From CBDCKN01 sp965219035 (GTDB lineage Bacteria; Gemmatimonadota; Gemmatimonadetes; Longimicrobiales; Gaopeijiaceae): DNA of 64,000 nt. The stretch lies in contig CBDCMR010000003.1 in assembly GCA_965219035.1 (NCBI GenBank), forward strand, positions 1,054,001 to 1,118,000. The letters run 5' to 3'. The notes under the pieces are model-generated. The model was not told the DNA's origin. It ran no database searches and was given only the letters and a program-made list of their open reading frames with translations. The position numbers and the translations under genes were made by a program. Positions 7,825 to 16,797 of this stretch are shown here, in pieces (positions within the stretch are counted from its first letter, which is position 1; each line of letters begins with the position of its first letter).

Positions 7825-9114
7825 ATGCCTTCCGAGAGCCGGGATCGGGTCATTCGGGACCCGCTGTGGAATACGATACGACTCGATGCGATGGCTGTGC
7901 GCATAGTGGATACGCAGGCTTTCCAGAGGCTTCGCTACATCCGGCAGCTCGGCTTTGCCCACCTGGTCTATCCCGGGGCGACGCACACCCGATTCGATCA
8001 CGCCATCGGCGTGTATCATCTGGCCGTCACGGCCATCCGGCGCCTGAAGGAAGGGCGTCGAATCCCCGAGGACATCTGGGAGGATGCGTACCTTGTGCCG
8101 TATGCCGCCCTTCTGCACGACATCGGGCACTACGCGTTCTCCCACGCCCTGGAGGAGCTTGAGGCGGATCTCCTCCCGGGGGATCACGAGGCGATCAGCG
8201 CGCGCTTCTTCGAATCGCCGGAGCTGAACGATGCTCTGGCGACCATCGGACCCGACGCAGCGCCGAAGATCCATGCCCTGATCCGTGCACGCAGTGACAA
8301 TCCCCTTGGAGGCCTGGTGGCGGGCGGCCTGGACCTGGACAAGATGGAGTACCTCCGACGGGACGCCCGCTTCTGCGGGGTGCCATACGGCGAGGTGGAC
8401 GTGGACCGGCTGCTCCAGGGGATCGTCGTCGTCACCGATCCCGAGACTGGGCGGGCGGAGGTAGGGGTCCACGAGAAGGCGGTGGCGGCCCTCGAGTCAC
8501 TCCTCTTCGCCAAGTATCAGATGTTCAGAAACGTGTATTGGCATCACGGCGTGCGCGCTGCCACGGCTCTCTACAAGAGGATCGTGGACGACGCCGTGCG
8601 GGATGGGATCCTCGACCCGGAGGAGCTTGTCGGCGCTACCGACGAGGAGCTGATCTACGAGACGACCCGCCGCGCTCAGGAGGCCGACAGTCCCGTCGCC
8701 GAGAGGCTTTCGACACGGTGGCTCCCCGCCCTCAGGACCCGCAAGCTTCCCAAGCGGGCATTGGAGGTCACGGCCGCCGAGCTGGGCGATCGGGTCGTGG
8801 AGGACTGGGTGGTCTCCGAGACACCCATGAAGAGGGCGGTGGAGGATCAGTTGGCCGAGGAGGTGGGCCTCGAGCCCGGCGAAGTGGTCATCGACTTTCC
8901 CGCCAAGCGTGCCATGTTCCAGCTGGATCTGCTCGTCGAGAGGCGGACCGGGCAGGTCCAGCGCCTAGGTCTGGGTGGCCTCCCGGGACTCATCGATCTG
9001 CCGCGCTTGGCTCAAGAGCTCTACACGACTTCACGGGTCCTCCGGGTGTTCACCTTCGAGCGCCGCTCACTGGACCGTGATCAGGTTTTGGGGCGAATCA
9101 CCCGCCGGGGCTAA
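7825..9114 (+). CDS. HD-domain phosphohydrolase (SAMHD1/dGTPase-like)
   Basis: 429 residues. The metal-binding H...HD...D set is complete: FQRLRYIRQLG, THTRFDHAIGV, ALLHDIGHYAFSH and GGLDLDKMEYLRRD. This is the arrangement of the SAMHD1/YdhJ branch of HD hydrolases, which act on dNTPs or other nucleotides. The C-terminal third carries family-specific helices. ATG 7825 follows a short divergent promoter region shared with the GIY-YIG gene (7715-7824). The exact substrate is not deducible. Confidence 0.88.
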   Translation: MPSESRDRVIRDPLWNTIRLDAMAVRIVDTQAFQRLRYIRQLGFAHLVYPGATHTRFDHAIGVYHLAVTAIRRLKEGRRIPEDIWEDAYLVPYAALLHDIGHYAFSHALEELEADLLPGDHEAISARFFESPELNDALATIGPDAAPKIHALIRARSDNPLGGLVAGGLDLDKMEYLRRDARFCGVPYGEVDVDRLLQGIVVVTDPETGRAEVGVHEKAVAALESLLFAKYQMFRNVYWHHGVRAATALYKRIVDDAVRDGILDPEELVGATDEELIYETTRRAQEADSPVAERLSTRWLPALRTRKLPKRALEVTAAELGDRVVEDWVVSETPMKRAVEDQLAEEVGLEPGEVVIDFPAKRAMFQLDLLVERRTGQVQRLGLGGLPGLIDLPRLAQELYTTSRVLRVFTFERRSLDRDQVLGRITRRG

Positions 9115-9138
9115 CGCTCGTGTGGACTCTGGCTCTAC

Positions 9139-9885
9139 TCAGCTCGCTTCTTCGAGTGCCAAGAAGCCAAGCGTAACGTTGTCCGGGGCGCCTCGGGCGT
9201 GGGCCTCGGTGATCAGGCTGGCGGTAGCGTCCTCGAGACCGTCCGACGTGAGGCCTTCTAGCGCGTCCTCGAGCTGGCTGTCCGTCATCAGCCCGGCCAG
9301 GCCGTCGGTGCAGAGCAGGAAGATGTCACCGGCCCGGGCAGATCCGTCGAAGACATCGGGCTCGACTTCATCGGAGGTACCCACCGCCCGGTTGATGAGG
9401 TGGCCGAGAGGATGTCCCTCGGCAGCCGACAGCGTGAGCGCTCCCGACTCCACGAGCTCCTGGACGACCGTGTGGTCGCGGGTGATCCGCTTCAGGCCTC
9501 TATCCCGGAGGAGGTAGGCGCGGCTGTCACCCACGTGGCCGACGACCCAGAGCCCTGAATCCCCCTGCATGGCAAGGGCCGTCACAGTAGTGCCCATGCC
9601 CGTGTGCTCGGGCTCCTCTCTGGCGGCTTCCCAGATGTTGCGGTTGGCCCGCTGGACTGCCTCAACCATTCTCTCGCCCCAGCCCGAGCTCGATCCTTCG
9701 GACGTCAGGCCTTCCTGCACGGTTCGTGCGGCTTCCGCGGACGCGAGATAACCGGCGGGACGGCCGCCGATGCCGTCGGCCACGATCACGATTCCGTTGG
9801 TCTCGTCCAGGAGCAGGGTGTCCTCGTTTCGGTCTCGCTTGAGTCCGGGGTCCGACATGCCCGCCACCCGCCAGGTGAGTGCCAA
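9139..9885 (-). CDS. PP2C-family serine/threonine protein phosphatase (PrpC/Stp1-like)
   Basis: 248 residues, a lone catalytic domain. The PPM metal-binding motifs are all present: DRNEDTLLLD, VIVADGIGGRPAG, VGDSRAYLLRDRGLKRIT with TRDHT, LLCTDGLAGL and APDNVTLGFL. It is soluble, with no signal or membrane segment. It would dephosphorylate targets of Hanks-type kinases; no kinase lies nearby. The gene converges on the HD hydrolase, 24 bases apart. Confidence 0.92.
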   Translation of the reverse strand: MALTWRVAGMSDPGLKRDRNEDTLLLDETNGIVIVADGIGGRPAGYLASAEAARTVQEGLTSEGSSSGWGERMVEAVQRANRNIWEAAREEPEHTGMGTTVTALAMQGDSGLWVVGHVGDSRAYLLRDRGLKRITRDHTVVQELVESGALTLSAAEGHPLGHLINRAVGTSDEVEPDVFDGSARAGDIFLLCTDGLAGLMTDSQLEDALEGLTSDGLEDATASLITEAHARGAPDNVTLGFLALEEAS

Positions 9886-10281
9886 GGATGCTCCAGGGTG
9901 AGAGATGCTTGAGCAGGAAGCTTAACCGCAGGAGGAGGATACGCAACGCCGATAGGGACAGTGTCTGCGAGCCCGAGCGAGGCGCGACGGAGGGAACCGG
10001 AGGGGGCTACGGGGTTAGCACGTGGTGGCTACCGACTTGCCCGATCTACCGCCATTTGAGGGCAGACGCCGAGGCGATCGAGATCATGTTGCGGGTGGCC
10101 GGACGCGTTCCCAAGAGTGGGAACCGTTTTCGTGGCTCGGTGTCTAAGTAGCTCTCGAAGCATCTCGACAAGAATGAGGTAAATTGCTATCTTAATGGCT
10201 GCCTATCCTACAGATTCGACGTCGTTCGAGGAAGGTCGGCTCACAATAGAAAACCCGAGTGGTTAGGAGAATAGATTTTCG
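9886..10281. other. intergenic region between divergent phosphatase and sigma-factor genes
   Basis: About 400 bases without a supported gene. It should hold promoters for both flanking genes; the sigma-gene promoter is listed separately. An AGGAGGAGG run near 9930 has no start codon after it. The stretch around 9960-10110 is GC-rich and unremarkable. Confidence 0.5.
10165..10193 (+). promoter_or_regulatory. probable housekeeping promoter of the sigma-factor gene
   Basis: TCGACA (10165-10170) and TATCTT (10188-10193) are spaced by 17 bases, close to the TTGACA/TATAAT sigma-70 pattern. The -10 box lies about 90 bases before the ATG, in a locally AT-rich patch. Confidence 0.5.
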
Positions 10282-11181
10282 ATGGCTACGGTTACTACGC
10301 GAAGAAAACGGAAGGGGCGGCGCAACCCCATGGCCGGCTTCGACGCGAGCATCGAAGAAAAGACCGCCCTCGATCAGTATCTGAGGGATGTCAGTCGCCA
10401 TGAGCTCATCACTCCCGACAAGGAGAAGGAGCTCGGTGCCCTCGCTCAGAATGGTGACCAGAACGCGATTCAGGAGCTCGCCCGGGCGAATCTTCGATTC
10501 GTCATCAGCGTGGCCAAGAAGTACCAGAACCGGGGTGTGGCCCTCACGGACTTGATCCAAGAGGGAAATGTCGGATTGGTCACGGCCGCCCGGAAGTTCG
10601 ATCCCGAGCAGGGCGTGAAGTTCATCAGCTATGCGGTTTGGTGGATTCGTCAGGCGATCCTGGCCTCTCTGGCCAATCACGGGCGTGCGGTGCGTGTGCC
10701 TCTCAACCGGGCGTCCGACCTGGCGCGTATCTTTCGTGAGAAGGAGCGCCTCAAGCAGGAGCTGAATCGTGAGCCCACGTCCGAGGAGTTGAGTTCGGCA
10801 ACGGACCTCACGCCGGAGCTGATCGAGTCTCTCCAGACTCTCAACGCGGCAGAGATTCGGCTCGATGCCCCCATCGGCGACAGCGAGGATTCCCAGCTCG
10901 TCGAGCGGTTCATCACTGAAGAGGCGGCCGAGCCAGAGCAGGAGGTCGAGAGCCGGCTTTTGACCCAGACCGTCGGCGACGCATTGAGCACGCTCGAGGC
11001 GCGGGACGCCAAGGTGCTTCGACTCTACTTCGGTCTGGAGGGCGAGCGCGAGCACACGCTCGAGGAGATCGGCAACCTGCTGGGAGTGACGCGCGAGCGG
11101 ATTCGCCAGCTGCGTGACCGGGCCCTGCGGAGGCTTCGCGAGGGTGGTAAGGGAGACGCGCTGGAGTCGTTCGCGGCGTGA
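10282..11181 (+). CDS. rpoD: RNA polymerase primary-type sigma factor (RpoD/SigA, short form)
   Basis: 299 residues. Region 1.2 (ALDQYLRDVSRHELITPDKE), region 2 (ARANLRFVISVAKKYQNRG, DLIQEGNVGLVTAARKFDP, FISYAVWWIRQAI), region 3 and region 4 with its helix-turn-helix (TLEEIGNLLGVTRERIRQLR) are present. There is no long region 1.1, as in other compact RpoD proteins of about 290 residues. It directs RNA polymerase to -35/-10 promoters. ATG 10282 begins a basic N-terminus. A strong terminator follows, so the gene is probably monocistronic. Confidence 0.92.
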   Translation: MATVTTRRKRKGRRNPMAGFDASIEEKTALDQYLRDVSRHELITPDKEKELGALAQNGDQNAIQELARANLRFVISVAKKYQNRGVALTDLIQEGNVGLVTAARKFDPEQGVKFISYAVWWIRQAILASLANHGRAVRVPLNRASDLARIFREKERLKQELNREPTSEELSSATDLTPELIESLQTLNAAEIRLDAPIGDSEDSQLVERFITEEAAEPEQEVESRLLTQTVGDALSTLEARDAKVLRLYFGLEGEREHTLEEIGNLLGVTRERIRQLRDRALRRLREGGKGDALESFAA

Positions 11182-11195
11182 CCCACGGGCAGGGA

Positions 11196-11248
11196 AGCCC
11201 CGCCTTCCCCGGGATCGTACGGTCTCGGTGGGGGGCGGGGTTTTTTTT
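11196..11248 (+). terminator. rho-independent terminator after the sigma-factor gene
   Basis: CCCCGCC (11198-11204) pairs with GGCGGGG (11234-11240) and is followed at once by eight T residues (11241-11248). It sits 17 bases after the sigma-factor stop and ends before the rsgA start. Confidence 0.85.
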
Positions 11249-11274
11249 CGTGTGCTGCATATCCCACTGAGCAC

Positions 11275-12174
11275 ATGAAAGGCATGGTTCACCTTGTCCG
11301 CGGTGGAGTGTACACCGTGGCGCTCGAGTCGGGGACCGTTGTCGAGGCATCGCTGAGGGGTCGTCTTAAGCTCGAGGAGCGGACGGGCGATCAGGTGGTC
11401 ATCGGAGATCGAGTCCGTGTGACGGAAGTGGGTGGCGAGACCCACGTCATCGAGGAGGTGTTCGAGCGCGAGACGACCATTACTCGCACCCGCTTCGGCG
11501 GGCGCTCCACCAAGGTCCTGGTGTCCAACGCCGATCGACTCCTCGCAGTCTTTGCCGCCAGCAGGCCGAAGCCCCGTCGTGACCTGATCGATCGGCTGCT
11601 GGTGGTGGGCGAGTACGGTGGGGTCACACCCGTCGTAGTCGTGAACAAGGCCGACCTCGAGGGCGCTGCCGAGGTGGCAGAGGAGTTGGAACGGGTCTAC
11701 GAGCCCTTGGGTTACGACGTGCTGAAGGTGAGCGCTCTCACCGGTCAGGGCATGGACAACTTCGCCAGGCAGGTCTGCCAAGACATCGCGGCTCTTGCGG
11801 GCCCGTCGGGCGTTGGGAAGTCGAGTCTGGTCAACGCCCTCGAGCCGGAGCACGAACTCAGGACCGGGGAGCTCAGCCAGAAGCGGGGCACGGGTCGTCA
11901 CACCACCGTGACTTCACGACTGATCCAGCTCCGGTGTGGTGGGCTGGTCGCGGATACTCCCGGCTTCAGCGACATAGGGGTTTGGGGGGTACGACAGGCG
12001 GACCTGAATGAGTGCTTCCCGGAGCTCCGCTCTCTTGCAGCCGGTTGCCGTTTCCGAGGCTGTAGCCACTTACACGAGCCGGATTGTTCTGTGCGCGAAG
12101 CGGTCGCTGCAGGAGAAATCGACACCGGTCGCTTCGAGAGCTATAGGATCCTCTTCGAGGAAGCCGAGTGCTAG
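11275..12174 (+). CDS. rsgA: ribosome small-subunit-dependent GTPase A
   Basis: 299 residues with the hallmark circularly permuted GTPase order: an OB fold, then G4 NKAD, then G1 GPSGVGKSSLVN, the switch region KRGTGRHTT, then G3 DTPGFSD. The C-terminal zinc site is C-x(4)-C-x-H-x(5)-C (GCRFRGCSHLHEPDC). RsgA is a late 30S assembly and checkpoint factor. ATG 11275 lies just after the terminator, so it has its own promoter, not located. It converges on the ABC importer operon. Confidence 0.94.
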   Translation: MKGMVHLVRGGVYTVALESGTVVEASLRGRLKLEERTGDQVVIGDRVRVTEVGGETHVIEEVFERETTITRTRFGGRSTKVLVSNADRLLAVFAASRPKPRRDLIDRLLVVGEYGGVTPVVVVNKADLEGAAEVAEELERVYEPLGYDVLKVSALTGQGMDNFARQVCQDIAALAGPSGVGKSSLVNALEPEHELRTGELSQKRGTGRHTTVTSRLIQLRCGGLVADTPGFSDIGVWGVRQADLNECFPELRSLAAGCRFRGCSHLHEPDCSVREAVAAGEIDTGRFESYRILFEEAEC

Positions 12175-12206
12175 AGAAGCCCGGTCCGAGTCATGGCGAG
12201 GGGCTC

Positions 12207-13013
12207 CTAGGACCTGTAGCGCCCGGACAGGGGTGTTACTCGCAAGACCCCGTTGGCCGGATCGTCATCCACGGTCACGGGCCACTGGTACACCTGCTGG
12301 AGTGTGCTCTCCCGAAGGACCTCGCGAGGCTCTCCCTCAGCGGCGACGCGGCCACGGTCCAGAAGCAATACACGGTCTGCGAAGCGGGCGGCCAGGTCGA
12401 GGTGGTGGGTGATGAGGAAGATCGTCATCCCCCCGTTTGCCGAGGATCTGAGGAGCTCCAGGATCTCCATCTCGTGACGTATGTCGAGACTGGTGGTGGG
12501 CTCATCCAGGACCAGCGCCTCGGGCTCCTGGGCAAGGGCCCTGGCTACTCGTGCCCGCTGAAGCTCGCCCCCCGACAGGGTCGAGATGAACCGATGTCCG
12601 AGCTCCCATACGTCGCAGCGTTCCATCGCCCGCTGGATGGCCTCCCGATCGACCGGAGTCTCAGGCTGGAGCGGTCCCAGGTATGGGTAGCGACCCATGC
12701 CTACGAGATCCCGGACGGTGAGTGGGAATGCCACCGACTCCGCTTGAGGCACGACCCCCACCTCTCTGGCCAGCGCCCGCCGGTTCCACTGCGAGACGCT
12801 CCGTCCTGAGACCCGGGTCTCTCCGGTCACGGAGGGGACCATTCCGAGTAGGGCTCTGAGCAGCGTCGACTTTCCCGATCCGTTGGGACCAAGGACCGCG
12901 TAGAAGGATCCCCGCGGGACGACCATGGACACGTCGTTCAGGGCGGCATGGTCCATCCCAGGATAACGGACCGTGAGATCGACTGCTTCCAGAGCGTTGG
13001 ATTCGTCGGTCAC
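12207..13013 (-). CDS. ABC importer ATP-binding protein (BtuD/FecE-like)
   Basis: 268 residues. It has Walker A GPNGSGKSTLL, the Q-loop VVPQAES, the signature LSGGELQRARVARALAQ, Walker B ALVLDEPTTSLD and the H-loop ITHHLD, so it should be an active ATPase. GTG 13013 starts one base after the permease stop. It is the third gene of a substrate-binding protein, permease, ATPase operon for cobalamin or siderophore/heme uptake. Confidence 0.92.
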   Translation of the reverse strand: MTDESNALEAVDLTVRYPGMDHAALNDVSMVVPRGSFYAVLGPNGSGKSTLLRALLGMVPSVTGETRVSGRSVSQWNRRALAREVGVVPQAESVAFPLTVRDLVGMGRYPYLGPLQPETPVDREAIQRAMERCDVWELGHRFISTLSGGELQRARVARALAQEPEALVLDEPTTSLDIRHEMEILELLRSSANGGMTIFLITHHLDLAARFADRVLLLDRGRVAAEGEPREVLRESTLQQVYQWPVTVDDDPANGVLRVTPLSGRYRS

Positions 13014-13014
13014 C

Positions 13015-14013
13015 CTAGCGGCCTCCGCTCCCAAAGCTGCGGCGGAGCAGAATGAGGAATAGAGGCACTCCCACGAACGCCGTGATGACGCCGATGGGTA
13101 CCTCGGTGGGTGACAGGATCGTCCGGGCCACCACGTCGACCAGGATAAGAAACACGGCTCCGGCAAGGAACGAGAGCGGAAGCAGCATGCGGTAGTCGGA
13201 CCCGACGACCAGCCGTACGCCGTGGGGCACGATGAGCCCCACGAACCCGATGACCCCTGTGGCTGCCACCCCCGCCGCGGTCAGCAGCGAAGCCACTACG
13301 TAGGCCGTCTTCTTGACACGCTCCACGTTCGTCCCGAGGTAGCCTGCCGTCTCCTCGCCGATTGCCATGAGGTTGAGCGGGCGGGCGAGACCCGCCAGCA
13401 GAACCGCGGCCGGCACGGTATACAGCGTCACCGTCGCCACGGTGGGCCAATCTGCGCCGGCGAGGCTGCCCATCATCCACAGGACGGCGCTCCGCACCGT
13501 ACGGGCGTCGGAGACGGACAAGACAAACGAGATACAGGCACTGAAGAACGCGCCCACCACGACCCCGGCCAGAAGGAGCACTCGCACGTCGACTCTGTCA
13601 TCGGCGGCAGCCGCGACCCTCATCACGAGAACGATGGCCAGGAGGGCTCCTGTGAAAGACGCGGCCGGGAGAGCCCAGGAGTGACTCGCTACCAGGCCGA
13701 GAGACAGGGCCAAGACGGCTCCGGTGGCGGCTCCGCCGGAGATCCCCAGGATGTACGGCTCCGCCAGGGGGTTCCGGAGCAGTGCTTGAAAAACCGCTCC
13801 GGCCAGGGCCAGTCCTCCGCCCACCAAGATGGCCAGCGCCGCCCGCGGCGCCCGTAGCTCCACCACGATTCGTTGGACATTTGGGTCTCCTCCACCCGTC
13901 AACGCGGTGACGACCTCGGACGGTGTGAGCGCGACCGAGCCGAGCCAGATGCTCACGGCGAACGCGGCCATTACACCCAGGAGGAGCACTCCAGCCCAAG
14001 CGAGCGGCCTCAC
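13015..14013 (-). CDS. FecCD/BtuC-family ABC importer permease
   Basis: 332 residues, about ten membrane segments. The family signatures IVVELRAPRAALAILVGGGLA, GAVFQALLRNPLAEPYILG and the coupling stretch GVIGFVGLIVPHGVRLVVG are present. GTG 14013 overlaps the stop of the binding-protein gene by 4 bases (GTGA), a translational coupling. Substrate (B12, heme or siderophore) cannot be separated by sequence within this family. Confidence 0.92.
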   Translation of the reverse strand: MRPLAWAGVLLLGVMAAFAVSIWLGSVALTPSEVVTALTGGGDPNVQRIVVELRAPRAALAILVGGGLALAGAVFQALLRNPLAEPYILGISGGAATGAVLALSLGLVASHSWALPAASFTGALLAIVLVMRVAAAADDRVDVRVLLLAGVVVGAFFSACISFVLSVSDARTVRSAVLWMMGSLAGADWPTVATVTLYTVPAAVLLAGLARPLNLMAIGEETAGYLGTNVERVKKTAYVVASLLTAAGVAATGVIGFVGLIVPHGVRLVVGSDYRMLLPLSFLAGAVFLILVDVVARTILSPTEVPIGVITAFVGVPLFLILLRRSFGSGGR

Positions 14014-14906
14014 CGGAAGGCCTCCGGGTGGATCAGACGAGCGATGGTCCTGGCGGCCTCCCCCAGTCTGGGCCCCGGCACCTCCACCGAGCTGGGCAGC
14101 GGCACGTGCTCGACATCGGAGACCTGCGGTGGCACGCTCCCCTCGGAGACGAGGATCAAGTCTACCTCACGGGTGATCAGCTCCTCCAGACTCATGGGGA
14201 CATATAACCCTTCAAGGTCGTCGAAGACGTTCTCCGCCCCGCCGGCCACCATGAGCTCGTGTATGTACGTCCCGGGCCCAGTCACCCACGGGGGCTCGCC
14301 ACCCATGAGGTAAACGACCTTGCGACGGGGCAGGCCGTCGACGCGCGCCGCCACGTCGTCCAGGGCCTCCTGGATCCCCGCCAAGATCGAATCGGCGGCT
14401 TCAGCGGCGCCGGTGATCGCTCCAAGACGTCCGATGATCGACTGAACGTCGGCGATGCCGTCGGGCTGGATGGCGAAGTGTGGGAGACCGAGGTCGCTCA
14501 GGCGCTCTGCCGTGGCCTGGTCGGACTCGCCCGCGAACCGGACGACCAGGTCGGGATCGAGTGAGACCAGGACCTCGAGGTTGGGCTGGAGCCCACCCCC
14601 CACCGACGGCAGCTCGGCGAGCTCCGGCAAATGGTCGTAGTCCGTTCGACCCACCAGGCTCGCCCGGACCCCCAGAGCCAGGAGCGTCTCGGTTGCCGAC
14701 GGCACGAGCGAGACGATCCTCTCCGGAGGGGCGTCGAAACGGTGCTGCGCCCCCGAGTCATCGGTGACCAGGATGGGATAGTCGCTCGCAGCGGAGCCTG
14801 GGGGGGGGGCCTCGGATGAATCGCCTCCAGTGGTGCCTTGATCGGCTGTGCAACTCAGCTGCGAGGCGACCAGCACACAGGTGCTGAGCCGGCGCAACGA
14901 AGTCAC
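14010..14906 (-). CDS. ABC importer substrate-binding lipoprotein (BtuF-like)
   Basis: About 298 residues. A lipobox (VASQLSC) follows a short hydrophobic stretch, then a low-complexity linker and the class III binding fold: RIVSLVPSATETLLALGV, LVGRTDYDHLP and SVGGGLQPNLEVLVSLDPDL. The P-S-x-T-E and Y-D/C motifs are commonest in BtuF cobalamin binders, but siderophore binders share them. Start choice is weak: GTG 14906 gives a compact signal peptide. The longer frame back to 15023 runs through a dispersed repeat (14924-14996) and is probably not all coding. No cobalamin riboswitch is visible upstream. Confidence 0.82.
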   Translation of the reverse strand: MTSLRRLSTCVLVASQLSCTADQGTTGGDSSEAPPPGSAASDYPILVTDDSGAQHRFDAPPERIVSLVPSATETLLALGVRASLVGRTDYDHLPELAELPSVGGGLQPNLEVLVSLDPDLVVRFAGESDQATAERLSDLGLPHFAIQPDGIADVQSIIGRLGAITGAAEAADSILAGIQEALDDVAARVDGLPRRKVVYLMGGEPPWVTGPGTYIHELMVAGGAENVFDDLEGLYVPMSLEELITREVDLILVSEGSVPPQVSDVEHVPLPSSVEVPGPRLGEAARTIARLIHPEAFR

Positions 14907-14923
14907 TGTGGATGCAGCGCCGC

Positions 14924-14996
14924 TCGAGCCAGGCGACATTCGTGCTCGTCGTGAGGGCCGAGTCGACCGCGAGACGATCGAGCGAAGCGAGATCAA
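14924..14996. repeat. dispersed repeat C, copy C1 (about 73 bp)
   Basis: The reverse complement matches the insert within repeat A2 at 32364-32431 and its edges over about 70 bases with few mismatches. Both copies contain ACCGCGAGACGATCGAGC. Read in one frame both give RVDRETIERSEIN, which is how the match shows itself. Here it lies at the extreme 5' end of the binding-protein frame. Confidence 0.8.
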
Positions 14997-15042
14997 CACC
15001 AATCGATTATCGTTGCGGGCCACTAGCTGCCGGACGCTCGCG

Positions 15043-16053
15043 TCACGGGGCCCTGGTGGCCACGGGCGCCGGCAGGCCGCAAGGGTCCCGGTACGATTCG
15101 CTCCAGCCGACGTCCTCTCGCTTCAGGGTGGCGATCCAGACGGAGCTCTCACCCAGCACTTCCAGGATGAGCTCGGGTGTGCCGTCGCCGTCCACGTCCA
15201 TGCGGCCGAAGTAGCGCACAGCACCCTTGCCGTGCTGGCTCCATACCCGGTAATCGACGTACGTGGTCTGGTATCCACTGCCGTCGGGGTCGGAGGCGAT
15301 GAGGAAGACCGAGTAGGCATCGGGGGGCGCGGGTCCCACCCGTAGAGAGTCGCCGTACACGAAGGTCGCGACGACCGTGGGGGCCTCTTCGGAGCCGTTC
15401 CGGAACATCTGTATGTCACGCCGGATGGCGAGGACGGACCCGGGCCAAGTGGCTCTCAGCGTGGGCAAGAGTGCCCTCATCATGTTGAGCGACGTGACTC
15501 TCAGGTCACGAGTCTGCAGGACGGTCTCATGATCCTCGTACGCGAACGATGCTCCGACATCGCTCGAAAGAGCAAGGAAGGTGTTGGTGGCGGCCGCGTT
15601 AGGGACGACCTCGATGGGACCACGGACCTGGGGTCTGGCCCCGCAATACGACGCAACCGCGCTATACTCCGCTGCCGTGAGAGTGCCCACCCGCACGCCC
15701 TCCGAGAAGAGGGTGAACGTCGAGCCCCCCGCGAAGTGTCGCTCTGCAAATGCTCGGCTGTCCTGGGCCGAGCCATCTCCTGGAAGCGCGTGTAGCCCAT
15801 CGGCGTGCATCTCCGCCACAGGCACCAGCCAGGCCTCCGATCCTACCCGCCGGCCCAGGTACAGGACGGGCTCCGAGGGCATGGGAGTCACGGGAGTTGC
15901 AGTCGTGTCGGCGGGCGGAGCAGGAGCCTCCATGATCGTAGGCTCCGAGGGAGATCTCAACCTCATGTCGACCCCTCCCCACTCCACGTTGTCGCAACCC
16001 AACGCGACCATTACAATCCCGAGCAACGGGACCCTCTGAAGGCCTTTGACCAT
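15043..16053 (-). CDS. hypothetical lipoprotein with FG-GAP/EF-hand-like motif
   Basis: 336 residues. The N-terminus MVKGLQRVPLLGIVMVALGC is a lipoprotein signal with Cys20 as the likely lipidated residue. A Pro/Thr-rich linker follows (about 30-60). The C-terminal third contains DVDGDGTPELILEV, a calcium-binding-type loop seen in FG-GAP repeats and in proteins that report physical quantities. I recognise no named family. It is divergent from the 16150 operon, with about 96 bases between them. Confidence 0.7.
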   Translation of the reverse strand: MVKGLQRVPLLGIVMVALGCDNVEWGGVDMRLRSPSEPTIMEAPAPPADTTATPVTPMPSEPVLYLGRRVGSEAWLVPVAEMHADGLHALPGDGSAQDSRAFAERHFAGGSTFTLFSEGVRVGTLTAAEYSAVASYCGARPQVRGPIEVVPNAAATNTFLALSSDVGASFAYEDHETVLQTRDLRVTSLNMMRALLPTLRATWPGSVLAIRRDIQMFRNGSEEAPTVVATFVYGDSLRVGPAPPDAYSVFLIASDPDGSGYQTTYVDYRVWSQHGKGAVRYFGRMDVDGDGTPELILEVLGESSVWIATLKREDVGWSESYRDPCGLPAPVATRAP

Positions 16054-16149
16054 GCGGAAAAGCTATCCCGGCCCCTGGAGGAAATCAAAGGTGCCGCCTG
16101 ACCACCGGACGGCCCCGGGTAAGGTCGATCTGCGGAGAACGGCGAGTCG

Positions 16150-16797
16150 TTGAGGGCCCGTCTGGCGTGGGTGCCCTCTTTCGTTGTGGGGGCGGCCGCG
16201 GCCACGGCCGCAGCCGTCGCCGTGGCACTGCTGCTGTACTCGGGCGAGGGCATGCTCCGGTCGCTGACGCTGATCGTCGCGGTCGAGCTTGTGGCCTTGG
16301 GCGCCGGGCTGGCGGGTCCCCCGGTGGCGGAGTGGCTGGGGGTGGTGGAATCTCTCCGGAGGCGATGGCTGTCGGTGCTCATCACCTTCCTGGCCGCGTC
16401 GGTCTTTACAGTCGCTTGGACGTTCGGGGAGGGGTTCGGCGCGGGGGCTACGACCCAGGCTCTCGGCCTGGCGTTGCTGGCAGCGTTGCCACTCTACGCT
16501 TGTGGCCGCCTCCTGGCGGCTATCTCTACGGTGTGGATTGCAGATGGGCCGCCGAGGGCCGGGGCAGTCGCCGCTCTGGGTGCCGCACTCGGGGTTCTGG
16601 CGACCGGCTTGAGCGGACTGTCGCGCCTGGGTGCCCCGTCTCTCTTGCTTTTCCTCCTCATCGTCCTGTCCGGCACCGCCCTCTTGCAGGGGTGGATTCT
16701 GGAGGGGGCGGTTGAGTCGGACACTGACGTGCTGTCGGAATCAAAGGTGGACCTGGAGCCTCTTGCGAAGCCCGAGTCCGAGAATAAGCCCTCGTGA
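16150..16797 (+). CDS. hypothetical membrane protein, first gene of the Mre11/Rad50-like operon
   Basis: 215 residues, with about six hydrophobic segments between residues 5 and 180 and an acidic, polar tail (SDTDVLSESKVDLEPLAKPE). The start is TTG 16150, just after the divergent promoter region. Its last bases (GTGA) overlap the start of the SbcD-like gene, so the two are translationally coupled. I recognise no family; the coupling suggests a membrane partner or anchor for the next two proteins. Confidence 0.65.
   Translation: MRARLAWVPSFVVGAAAATAAAVAVALLLYSGEGMLRSLTLIVAVELVALGAGLAGPPVAEWLGVVESLRRRWLSVLITFLAASVFTVAWTFGEGFGAGATTQALGLALLAALPLYACGRLLAAISTVWIADGPPRAGAVAALGAALGVLATGLSGLSRLGAPSLLLFLLIVLSGTALLQGWILEGAVESDTDVLSESKVDLEPLAKPESENKPS

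Noticed and set aside
9879..10151. 90-codon frame before the sigma factor
   Set aside because: Overlaps the promoter region, lacks a ribosome site and resembles no protein.
10192..11901. 569-codon minus-strand frame across the sigma factor and rsgA
   Set aside because: Spans two conserved genes and the terminator on the other strand; no recognisable protein.
14010..15100. Cobalamin riboswitch upstream of the BtuF-like operon
   Set aside because: The short leader shows no B12-box-like sequence; repeat C occupies the space.
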